Assembly: GCA_000226015.1 (NCBI GenBank)
Contig: JH152800.1
Span: 440,390-472,629, forward strand
DNA length: 32,240 nucleotides
Reading direction: 5' to 3'
Origin: Mnemiopsis leidyi
Taxonomy: Eukaryota > Ctenophora > Tentaculata > Lobata > Bolinopsidae
Shown here: piece after piece, positions 11,101 through 20,939 of the stretch
How positions within the stretch are numbered: the stretch's first letter is position 1
Layout: each line of letters begins with the position of its first letter
The notes under the pieces: generated by a model
The model's input: the letters and a program-made list of their open reading frames with translations, nothing else
Told to the model about the DNA's origin: nothing
The model's database searches: none
Translations under genes and position numbers: made by a program

Positions 11101-11116
11101 ATAATAATCGAATTGG

Positions 11117-11130
11117 GTTGCCATGGTTAC
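11117..11130. promoter_or_regulatory. X-box-like RFX site 1
   Basis: The + strand reads GTTGCCATGGTTAC. Its complement, GTAACCATGGCAAC, fits the ciliary X-box consensus GTHNYYATRRNAAC at every position. It lies about 290 bp upstream of the first coding ATG inferred for the ECT2L homologue. Confidence 0.55.
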
Positions 11131-11156
11131 TCTCGATGCTTTATCACGGACTGATT

Positions 11157-11169
11157 CTTGCCTAGCAAC
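11157..11169. promoter_or_regulatory. X-box-like RFX site 2
   Basis: CTTGCCTAGCAAC is an inverted repeat of RFX half-sites (TTGCC and AGCAAC) with a 1-bp spacer. It lies 40 bp from site 1 and upstream of the same gene. The AGCAAC half-site is exact; the other half-site starts with C rather than G. Confidence 0.5.
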
Positions 11170-11405
11170 CCAGTGCTACATGATACCGCATTTCACCTTC
11201 TTCCAATATTCAAGTCCTGACGTGACTTGCACAGATATTTGTTATTATCAATCCGCCCGGTTCACTCCTTTAATTTGTTGTTTGAAATACCCGCCAATAT
11301 CTGTTTCTTTTACTGAAGAAGATCGTTAAAGTTGCAGATTTAGTTTGAGTGAGTTAGTTACAGTGTACGACAAGTCCGACTTTGTTGTTTTCAGAAAAGA
11401 ATGTG

Positions 11406-14400
11406 ATGTCAGTAAGGGGTTCCCAGAGTTCGCTGAGGTCGTTGACCTTAAAACTAACTGAACCGGAGTTTTTAAAGACAAACAGGAGTGCATGGACTCC
11501 AAAACTTGACGCGAAAAACAACCACAAATTATTTCTGGAGAGGGTTTCACTCATCACTCATTGGTAGGATGTCAATTATATTTTCTCGCATTATGTTTGT
11601 TGAAAAAGTACGTGTGCCATTTCAATTTGTAATCGTTTAACTATTGATTTACCATTAAATTGAACATTTACAAGAACTCGCAAAGCTATTGCATTGCTAG
11701 GATTGACGATGGGTATTTTTCGATCTTTGTTCATATTCATAACTCCAACCGGTCCAATGAAATCCGAAACATGTTGACCAAGGCACGACAAATGGAACGA
11801 AAAGCAAAGGAAGCAACTGCTAGTACACTTGCTACAGCGAACGACCGAGAGCGAGATATTCAGCATCAGAGAGTGGATCATGAAGAGGATGCCCGAGCCA
11901 CTCTGGCGGGTTGATCCTACCTCAGTGCTGCCAAAGTGGCTCATGCTCCACATATTTTCCTACTTGACAACCGCTGAGCTCTGTGTTTGCAGCAAGGTCG
12001 GTAAAAATATTATTTGAACAAACAGGAATTTCTTGATTTTTCATCATGAGTCAGTCAAATAAGTATAACATCTGAAATTTTTTATCTGATATTACGCTGC
12101 ATCCCGTCTATGTGATTGTTAAGTTAAGTTAAATTTCGCCAAACTAAATCTGCAGGTAAGTTCCCACTGGCGGTACCTCTCCGAGCAGGACGTATTGTGG
12201 AGACACCGGACCGCTAGTAGGGGCTGGTTTCTCCCCTACAGCCCTCCTCCTACCCAACATGGGGCCTGGAAGCAGTACTATGTCATGTGCGTGAAGAACT
12301 CTGAAAAACCCAGCTTACTAGTGGATCAGCAACGTGCACCGGTACTTATTGTGACTTAGATCGCTGCAAGGAGTTAAACATTGTGCTTCCAAAAACATTG
12401 TGCTTCCAAAAATATGAAAAAGACATGTAAACATGATAATTTACAAATACATGATCAAGATGAATAGCTACTATCATCATGAAGTTGAAATGTCTCATTC
12501 TTCACAGACGGAACCAACGAAAGAGGAAGAAACATATAGCCGTGCCGATCTCGAGAGATTAGGCAAGTATTTCGTTAACACAGACGAATCAAAACCTGAA
12601 CCAGAAAGTCCAAGTCGGATATTTGAAAAGTCGGGGCACGAAGTGGAGGATATTGATGCCAGTTTGTATAAAGAACGTTGGATCGACCCGAATAAACACC
12701 CTAAAGATCTAGATAACTGGGGGAAGATATCTAGTCAGGAGTATCGACCAGACATCAGATTCTTACAGGTAAATTTAAACAGATCCACGTCGCGTTTTCT
12801 ACTACTAAGGTTTTAATTTTTATAAGATTTAACATAAAGTATTACGGGGTATTATACCACATAAGATGAACATAAGATGAACAGAGATCTTCTTCTTTAT
12901 CATTCAACCTTAGTTAACAATTGACCTTTAAGCAAAATATTTACAGGCCAGCAAACTGAAAGCCCGATCAAAATCTTATACACGACTAGATGTATCCAGT
13001 TATAGTCCACTAAGAAGATCTTATGGCGGACAGGAAAGCCAACTGAAATCAAAGAGCATGTCGACAATTACAGAAATCTATCGTCAACATGGGTCGTTTA
13101 GAATAGTCAAGGGAGAAGAAGGGAGTTTGGATAAAGATCCGATACTTCAGACGAAAAAGGGAGTTGCTGTGCCAAGTTTAAATTACTGGCTACAGAAACC
13201 GGACAAACCAACCATGCCTGGACCAGGTAAGTTTGGACTGCGATGAAACAATCACTTAAATACACGATACAGCCAGTAACAAACAATTTGTCCTTTGAGC
13301 GTATCAGTTATCATCAACTCCCTACCAGATTTTAACCCCTTGCTGATTCACTCATTCTGGCCAGGGGGACATGGTAAAATCTCGACCCCCGACATGGCTG
13401 GAGACGTGGGCTGTGGGGCTGTCTGGGGAGAAAACCTGCCTTGTCATACTCATCCCAAAGTTCTGCTGTTATCCTCCGATGTGCCGGCTTATGAAATGAT
13501 AGTTGGAACTGTTGTAACAGGTAATTCTAATGGGTTTGCTCCTTAAGGGTCAGTTAATAAGACTTAAGCAAGATGATTTGTTTAGTTTTCGTGGCTTCAC
13601 TAACAGCTCTACCATATCTGCAGGAATAATAGGGATTGTCTATGATGCTGAAAAAGCGTCACTAAGGTCCATTCTTAATCAAGTGGAGCACTCTCTAAAC
13701 GACAGAAAAGCTGAAAGCGTCGGAGTATTTGCCCCTGGTAAGCTGGGTTACCTCAACCTTACTCGACACATCCACATCAGTGGGGCTGAACTGCACTCAG
13801 AGTTTTGGAGGGAACTGTGCGGCTTTGTATTGGAACCCAAATTTGGCGGAAGAATTGATATTTTCAGGTAAATAAGACATATTCATGTTATAAGTTTGGT
13901 ATTTTCAGGCGGGTATGGCATATTCAGGTAAGTGATAAAAGTATAAAACCAGATTATCAAACTGATTTACGGCTTATAGTAAAGCCATATTGTAAACTTC
14001 CTTATCATCGACTGGTATTGATATCGGGTTGATTGAAAACCAAATAAACCCCCTTCAGTTCCGTAGGAGTATCTACGGTGAACCAATCATTGGGAATGGA
14101 CATAATCTACCGATTGTCAGGAATCACTGCCGTCCCTTTTAACGCTCCGTTGGGTGGTATTTACGGAGAGTGGGCGGAGATTTGTGGGACTTGGCTTCTT
14201 CATCCTGACAACATTCACCCTCTCAGCATTTACTTGAGGGAAGATAAGGTAGCACCATTCAGTATGGTTAAAATAAAAGTAATAAAATCAGGTGATTCGT
14301 ATCTTATATGGAAATCAAGGCGTTTAAAACTCGTTACATGTAGGTAAGAATTTGGGTGCTATTCGCTAAACAGCTGGAGAACATTGCGGAAGACATCAGA

Positions 14401-16243
14401 CTGCAGTTTAGACACAGACTTCATATTCAGCATACAGCTGGTCTCCATAGGATCGTAAACGCAGTACTGCGCCAAGGTGAGCCGTGAACAACTGTCAGCA
14501 GAAACATAGAATTACACAAATAACGCAAGAAATGATGTAACTTTGTATGATTGTTCAACTTAACGGCTTCTTCTTTTACTTCAGGTGTAGAATTACTGTC
14601 CAACTCAGACCACACACACCTAGCAGATATTTTATTCTACACTCTGTCTAAACTCTGTACAGAGTCCGCCTCTTCCACCGGCCCTCCCCCTGACGAGAGT
14701 GATCAGGTTAAGAGGGGGGTTCTGTGTATGAGGCTAGTAGACGTGCTGCTCTCTAGTCAGTTTGTCAAAGATCTAGAGGATATGAAGGGCGAGGAGAAGG
14801 GAGAAGTTAGCGACGTTTCGGAAGACCCTGTAGCACTGGGAAAAGATGTTCTGAGTATGTTAGGTGAGTTAGTGTACTGCAAGTAGTGATTAAGAAAGTT
14901 AGAATCGCTAGCGGCGATAGCACTTATGTAATTATTTTATGTTCTCATCATCTACAATTTCCTGAAAAGTTTACCAAATACCTTAATACATTTCAGAATG
15001 GATGAAACGATCAGTCCCTCTTTCCTTGCAAACAAACTCTCACAGGCTCATCTTTCCTAAAGGTTTGTTTCTTTCAGGATAATTGTTTGAAAATTTAAAC
15101 CACTTTACACCTTAATTAGATAAGCCATTCTTACTTGCACAATTACGCAAGCTATTACTCTTTGCAGGAGTAGTCGTAGACCAGCGAACCACGATTCTCG
15201 AGGAAATAATCCGGACGGAAAGAACCTTTTTACGGCAGATGAACACCGTCGAAGAAGAGCTATACACTCCCTTATACATTGCTGGAAGAGAAAACCAGAA
15301 GCCTATTCTAAACCCAGCTAACATCCGAATTTGCTTTGCTGATCTCCTCGAAGTTCGGAAAGTGCACCAAGTTTTTCTCGAAAGGTTGGAACACAAACAG
15401 GCCATCTGGTCGGCAGACCAAATCATTGGTGATACGTTCCTCAAGCTTGCCCAACGTTTTGACTGTTATTCCAACTATATAAACAATTACCCCTCAACGA
15501 TTACAATTTACCGCAAGAACATCAACGAAAATCCAGCTTTTTGGGCTTTCGTCGAGCACTTTGATCGGCAGAATTCAAACAGGACTAAATTTTTCGAATT
15601 GCTTTCACGACCCATGAACAGGATAGAATCTCTGAAAACCCTGGTCTCATCCCTTATATTCTATACTCCAGATAAACATACAGACCACACCATTCTGCAA
15701 CAATGTGAAACTGAGTACACCAAACTGTCAGAATTTATCGAAAAATCTAGAACACAGTACAACCACCTGACTGAACTTAAAGTTCTTGAGTCCAAAGTCA
15801 TCGACTGTCCTATTCTAACTGACAAGAAGAGAGGAATTATCGCTCAAGCGGAAGTATACCGAGTGAAAGGTATTATAGACGAGAGCGGAACAGCACATAC
15901 CTTCCCTCAGGACAAGAAGTTTCCTCGCTTCCAGAAATACAAACTTCATCTTTTTGACGATGCTATTATGTTGTCAAGGGTCAGTTACGAGATTCAGCCG
16001 TACGATTCCCAGAAACGGGAGATAGAGAATTTTGTCAACACCTACGCTCTATCGGCCATCAGGGTGAAGAACGCGAAGAAGCAGCAGCAGTTTCTCCTGT
16101 ACACACCGAAGAGTGTTTATTTGTTTGAATTTGAAACTCTTGAGGGGATGGCTGAGTGGGTGGATCATATCAACGATGCCATAAAAAATGCCCCAAAACT
16201 TTTGGTGCCAAATGTTTATATCAGCCCCCAAAAGACAATGTAA
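11406..16243 (+). CDS. ECT2L: ECT2L homologue: F-box, DUF4347-like, DH-PH Rho GEF, 12 exons
   Basis: Predicted Rho-family guanine nucleotide exchange factor with an F-box that would bind SKP1. Coding exons: 11406-11563 (acceptor at 11394, so exon 1 may extend upstream), 11783-11996, 12156-12341, 12508-12768, 12947-13226, 13308-13520, 13624-13867, 14059-14248, 14344-14476, 14585-14863, 14997-15062 and 15168-16243. All phases agree; total 1099 residues. Human ECT2L is roughly 900. Domains: HDKWNEKQRKQL near 54; F-box about 97-140 (VLPKWLMLHIFSYL, then HWRYLSEQDVLW); WFLPYSPPPTQHGAWKQYY near 147-165; low-complexity linker 187-366; DUF4347-like segment about 395-515 (KVLLLSSDVPAYEM, YDAEKASLRSIL, VGVFAPGKLGYLNL); DH about 749-940 with the signature LLSRPMNRIESL; PH about 965-1085 ending AEWVDHINDAI. 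The first ATG is a choice, since no upstream coding exon was identified. Upstream X-boxes hint at ciliary expression. Confidence 0.92.
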
Positions 16244-16270
16244 ACAGTTTATGGTAGTAAAGGTCTGAAT

Positions 16271-16276
16271 AATAAA
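16271..16276 (+). terminator. Polyadenylation signal of the ECT2L homologue
   Basis: AATAAA lies 28 bp after the TAA stop that ends at 16243. Its closeness implies a very short 3' UTR. Confidence 0.7.
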
Positions 16277-17413
16277 ATCGATAATTACTTAGAAATTTAA
16301 AATGTTTCAATCATCAACATTTTGACACGTTCAATTCATTAATAACAAGTATAAATAGCAATTGTTCAACATCCAAAAGTAGTTAAACTACCAATATATA
16401 GAATGAACAGCAGAGTGGTCAGTGAATACCAAGTAAAACTTAACCCAACCAAAAACTGCTTTAATCCTTAAAACTACCTTGAACATATTATGGAGCCAGC
16501 GCCAAGTTACTTTTGAACGTAAAATTTATGGCGGAAAAGAACAAATCCTAAGTTTTCTCATAAAATACTGCCGTGCAACAAATGCTACTTATCATGTCTA
16601 ATTTCACCGCGTCTTACAAAATAGTTGCGCGCCACGCGTTACTCAGAACACGCGCGCGTTCAACAAAGATTGCCAATCGGGCACAAAAACATAATAAAGC
16701 ATTATAATAAGCATATTACCCATCTTAAATGGAAAGTGGTCAGAAATCAATACGATATGTTTCCGAGGTGTCGAGTAGTCTCTTCTCAAATTCATTCGAA
16801 GAATATAATCGGTTTAGCGTAATTGAATTGATGTTCATTTTTCACATTTCTATATAGTTAAAGGACATGGACCAGACAATTTAGACAAAGCACCTGTATA
16901 TAATCATGCTGGCTCATGATGCAGAATAAATCGATCAGCGTGTTTTAATCAACAATTACACACTGGAAGAGGAAAATAACAGAAAATGAGACTGCAGAAA
17001 ATGAGATATCACAGAACATCTGCGACATAGATCCTTTGGAGATAAGTAGTGCATATCATAGCAGATCTGCAGTCGAAATGAAGTAATTAGCGGCATGAGA
17101 ATCCTACCAACAGTGTAGAGTTGTATGTCATTTCCCTTCTTATCTGTTACTTTAGGGTGCCATCTCTCACAGTCTCACAACTTTTAACCGTGCTATTTGG
17201 TTTGTTTAGTCACGATAATATCTTGTTATTGTTTGATGCTTCTCAGATTAATCCTGATAACGTCACTGAGGGTCAAATGTGCGAAAACGTTTTTACGAGC
17301 CAAGGATTTCTTTTAACAAAAGCCATCTCTAAAATGACCAAGCTGTTTTCTATGAGACTGGTAACAGCATGGCATTGATTCATGTGGTAAACAGCACTGC
17401 TTATACCAATAGC

Positions 17414-17605
17414 TCAAGTCGGTGTCACATCTGACAAATTTCTATAACACTCCTCCCCCTCATCATAGGAGAATTTTAGAGAAAGGTCACAGTAAAAACA
17501 GTAGTGCTTATGAGGAATGCCACAGAAAATAGTTCCTTTCAGCGTGATAATGCTGATTGAGATAATTACACAAGTTACGGTTGTAAAGACCAGGGTCAGT
17601 TGCAT
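17414..17605 (-). CDS. Possible small secreted Cys-rich protein or its first exon
   Basis: A 63-residue frame begins with a hydrophobic segment usable as a signal peptide (MQLTLVFTTVTCVIISISI). It continues with a Cys-containing part, CGIPHKHYCFYCD, and a later Cys in EGEECYRNLSD. The pattern loosely recalls the start of a Ly6/three-finger protein, whose remaining cysteines would lie in a later exon; none was found. No clear GT donor or promoter is visible. It may be a chance frame. Confidence 0.2.
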   Translation of the reverse strand: MQLTLVFTTVTCVIISISIITLKGTIFCGIPHKHYCFYCDLSLKFSYDEGEECYRNLSDVTPT

Positions 17606-17703
17606 TAGACCGGTTAGTAGTTTGAGCGAGGCTGTAAAATGAAATGCGCCGTGTCTAGCATGAATAGAGGATAATTGTTCTACTCTGTTTGTGGTGTCGG
17701 ATT

Positions 17704-17741
17704 TGATGCGTTTTGTTTAAGATGATGCGTTTTGTTTAAGA
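17704..17741. repeat. 19-bp tandem duplication
   Basis: Two exact adjacent copies of TGATGCGTTTTGTTTAAGA. Confidence 0.95.
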
Positions 17742-18571
17742 TGAATTCCAAGAATTAATTTTGATGCGACTTTCGTCTTTCGGCCTGAGAATACTTTTTC
17801 ATTGTTCTAAGTGAAGGTGATCTATTGAAAATGCCCCGTAGACTTATTCAAAAGAGGCTTTGTAACAGGGAATGTCACACAGTTTCTGATTTTGTTAGCA
17901 ATGTCGTTTCGCCTGATAGAACAACGACCTAATATGTAGTTAAAACCCCGTTTATACAACGACAGACTTTCGTTTCTCTATGAACTACTGAAGGAACCCT
18001 TCATATAGTAGGAACCCCTTAAACGCCATTGACAAATAACAGCTTTGGGTATTTGATCATAAGGTACTATGACCCACATAGATATCTTCAATGAGCCGAT
18101 AAAGTGCATGCCCCGCCGATCGGGAATCGGATTACACATTAATAACTTAAATAGCAGTTAAATACCAGTCTGCATTCCCATCACTAGATCTTGCCTAAAA
18201 TGCTGACACACTCATTCTATAGTTAGTGCTTATTCCTGAGGTTGCAGCTTATGATTTGTCAGAGCTTCATGCCGACAAGAATGCAAAATTCCAACTGTAA
18301 TATGTAAAAATTCAACATCCCAGTAGAACATTTATGGTATAAGTAAGCCGGTGATCAGACCTGCGAGGCAGGTAGGATATATTTTTGCCAGCTGGAGTCC
18401 ACTTTTGTTGTATTTCGAGTGTTTTAATGCCGATTTTTGTATATTGTATGTAATTTATCACACTATGATATGTATATTGTATCTAACTGATATAAGAACG
18501 CCGTTGGGCAGAAAGTTTTACCGAAATATAGATATGCTGTTAGGTGTATTTCGTATGTGTGCACATCGGCT

Positions 18572-18773
18572 TAATTAACGGGGGTTTAACGCAGGGTTTA
18601 AAAACCCACGCATTTCGAGTGCTTACAAGATAAAACTTTACGCGTGTGTGATCAGAGCAGGTTTTACCAGGTGGGACCGGTTCTTTTGCCACAATTCGGG
18701 AGGAAATCGACATGCTGGGATCGGCTCGAAAAAGCGTGACTTTTTAAACCCTGCGTTAAACCCCTGTTAATTA
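18572..18773. mobile_element. Short hairpin MITE-like element with inverted repeats
   Basis: 18572-18604 and 18741-18773 are inverted copies of a 33-bp sequence that contains GGGTTTAACGCAGGGTTTAA on the left arm, with one mismatch (CGGGGG against CAGGGG). Similarity continues inward: CACGCATTTCGAG on the left matches the complement of CTCGAAAAAGCGTG on the right. Each arm is therefore about 48 bp, around a unique centre of about 105 bp. Size and structure fit a non-autonomous DNA element. It lies just downstream of the WDR82 stop codon. A target duplication is not obvious, though the arms start at TAATTAAC. Confidence 0.8.
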
Positions 18774-18911
18774 GCGATGATAAACAAACATGTAATGCCG
18801 ACTTATTTTGTGTCACTCCCTCTTCATATGAAGTCCTTGTAATCGTGACACTGTATTGGCAGCATGGCTGATTCAGTCTGATAGCTTGGTAGTGGTTAGT
18901 AAGTTCTTCTA

Positions 18912-19848
18912 TCATTGCAGCTCTTCTAAGTTGGGAATCCAAAACGCCTGAAACGAAGTTTTGTAAGGCTCATATGTATCTGGATATAAATAATTTCTTT
19001 TATTAAAGCAACTAGCTGTTAAGAGTAACAATCCTTGAGATTTAGCTGTCAGCTACCATGCTAGTTTCTCTCTATGCGTCTCGGAGAACTTTTTGTAATT
19101 TTCCCGAATTTTCAAGTCTTCAGAGAAAACTACCCAGAGGTTCCTTCTTCAATGTCAAATGATTTTCCTATCACTTAACAATTTAAATCATTTCGCTATT
19201 TCCCAAACAATTAGTTCATATCTACACTCCACTCCGTGCTCAAAGTAACATTAACATCAGCAGGAAGCTTGGAGCGAAACAATACATTCAAGCTCTTTGT
19301 ACAATATCTCCTTAACAGAATGCATCTCTCAATGTCGTACTTTTAATAAGCCTCGGTTTACTTTCCTTTGTTTGTTATAAAAGGGAGACTAAGGAGTAAG
19401 GGGCTTTGCAGGAAAGTTTCTAATTGTTTTACGATACTTCCGATAACAGAGGCAAGACGATTGCGAAGCGTTTTACAACGCTAAGAAACGTCATGCACTT
19501 AATTAACATCCTTAGATATTGTTTTAAATTGAAAAATTAACATTAAACAATTAACATGAAACTATACAATGTTAACATTAATTAAATACGTTCAGCTTTA
19601 TCTAATTGCAGTCGTTAACCAGTTTACCGATTTATTGTTTATTTGCTTATAGGGCGTGTGTCGAGTAAAAGCTTGTAAAACAACTCAATTCACTTCTTCA
19701 CTTACTGCGTTGTTACAAGAGGAGGCCACCATCATGTATTTGGGGTTGAAGGCTACACAACCAATGGGGTTGGGATGGTTTCCCTCTAATACTGCGATCT
19801 TGTTGCCCGTTTTGACCGACCACACATGCAGGTGTCCATCCTGTGAAC
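18912..19848 (-). CDS. WDR82: WDR82/Swd2 homologue, last two coding exons only
   Basis: WDR82 (yeast Swd2) is a nuclear WD40 protein of Set1/COMPASS histone H3K4 methyltransferase and of the PTW/PP1 phosphatase complex. Two minus-strand exons are visible. Exon 19706-19848 has an acceptor reading TTTCAG and a donor GTAAGT. Read with one base from the previous exon it gives GSQDGHLHVWSVKTGNKIAV and then CVAFNPKYMMVASSCNNA, a complete WD repeat. The exon at 18912-18947 starts after TTTCAG and gives AFWIPNLEELQ and a TGA stop. The NNA-AFWIP junction corresponds to the conserved C-terminal SNMAFWLP of WDR82. Phases agree (1 in, 0 between). The preceding intron starts into a minisatellite. No other WDR82 exon was found before the intronless receptor at 20940 or beyond it, so this is either a gene with a long intron or a truncated copy. 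Confidence 0.88.
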
Positions 19849-19867
19849 CTGAAATTTGGTGTGTGTT

Positions 19868-20119
19868 ACAGTTTCTTTCATTTCATACAGTTTCATTCAT
19901 TTCATACAGTTTCTTTGATTCCATACAGTTTCATTCATTTCACACAGTTTAATCATTTCATACAGTTTCATTTATTTCATTCAGTTTCTATCATTTCATA
20001 CAGTTCCTTTCATTTCACACAGTTTCATTCATTACATCCAGTTTCTATCATTACATACAGTTTCTTTCATTACATCCAGTTTCTTTCATTTTTTCAGTTT
20101 CTTTCATTTCATACAGTTT
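19868..20119. repeat. Minisatellite, TTTCATTTCATACAGTTTC family
   Basis: About 14 variable copies of a unit near 17-18 bp (TTTCATTTCATACAGTTTC, with ACATCCAG and TTACATAC variants). It lies in the intron upstream of the WDR82 exon. Plus-strand frames across it (FHSFHTVS repeats) are repeat artefacts. Confidence 0.93.
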
Positions 20120-20939
20120 GTATTTTGTGGTCTTTGGCGGTTTTTGGTTTGTTTAAACCCTAAATTACTTTTTATCAAGTTTTTAAAAAGATTTAATATT
20201 GAATTTATGAAAACGAAATTTGTTCAAGATAATCGTGGCAGGATGAAAATTTTGATGTCAACCCTAACTACAAATTTGCTTTGTATCAAAATGAAACGCC
20301 AACTAAAAAACAGCTCAAACAGAAACAATGAATGACAGAATAAAATGAAATGTAGAATGCTATCTTTATAAGAGGCTAAGAGTCGCAACTACAGTTTACA
20401 GTCCATGCTATATAGCCATTCTATACAAATACAGCCATTCTTGATATTATGTTAAATTGGCAGAATTTGAATTAGACGGTGACGCCTCTAGATTCTTTTT
20501 AGAAATTCCAAAAACATCTACCTGTGTAAAAATCTAGGGTAAAGTAACCCAGCAGAAGGCTAGTATTATATATATGATAATAGTTTAGCTTGCTACTGCT
20601 GTCAGTGAAACACAAAGTTCTGATTTATACTTATATATGTATCAAGTAAGACTCTAGATCTTTACCATTTAGAATCAATCATAATATCTTATAAATATTT
20701 ATATATATTTATATATCTTGCTGCTTCATATGTAGTACCTAAGATAGTAAGATTCTCATTGACGTTTATAGGTAAGCGCATTTCAACCCAATCAATAAAA
20801 TAAACAGCAAAAAACAGTAAGAACAAAATGATGCAGATGGCAAGTGTACCACCAGACACAGGATCTAATTGCACTCTACCAGTGACCAAATAAAAAAACA
20901 TAGCTATGGAAGTAAATAATGGATGGAAGAGATGTCTTG
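20120..20939. other. AT-rich interval between the WDR82 exons and the receptor
   Basis: No WD40 exon could be read on the minus strand. The part near 20690-20939 is probably the 3' UTR of the receptor gene and includes an open minus-strand frame with one hydrophobic stretch. Short (TA)n runs occur near 20566 and 20698. Confidence 0.5.

Larger units (their letters stand above)
16277..18571. other. Gene-poor interval between ECT2L and the WDR82 3' end
   Basis: No exon with family support was found. Open frames at 17121-17378 (+) and 17414-17605 (-) are the only ones with protein-like character. A GC-rich CpG cluster, CACGCGCGCG, occurs near 16650. A 19-bp duplication lies at 17704-17741. Confidence 0.5.

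Noticed and set aside
18664-18942. Minus-strand frame of 92 codons
   Set aside because: It overlaps the WDR82 terminal exon in a different frame and runs into the MITE arm. The exon reading AFWIPNLEELQ has family support; this one has none.
19656-20163. Plus-strand frames of 98 and 106 codons (FHSFHTV repeats)
   Set aside because: One is antisense to the WDR82 exon and the other translates the minisatellite.
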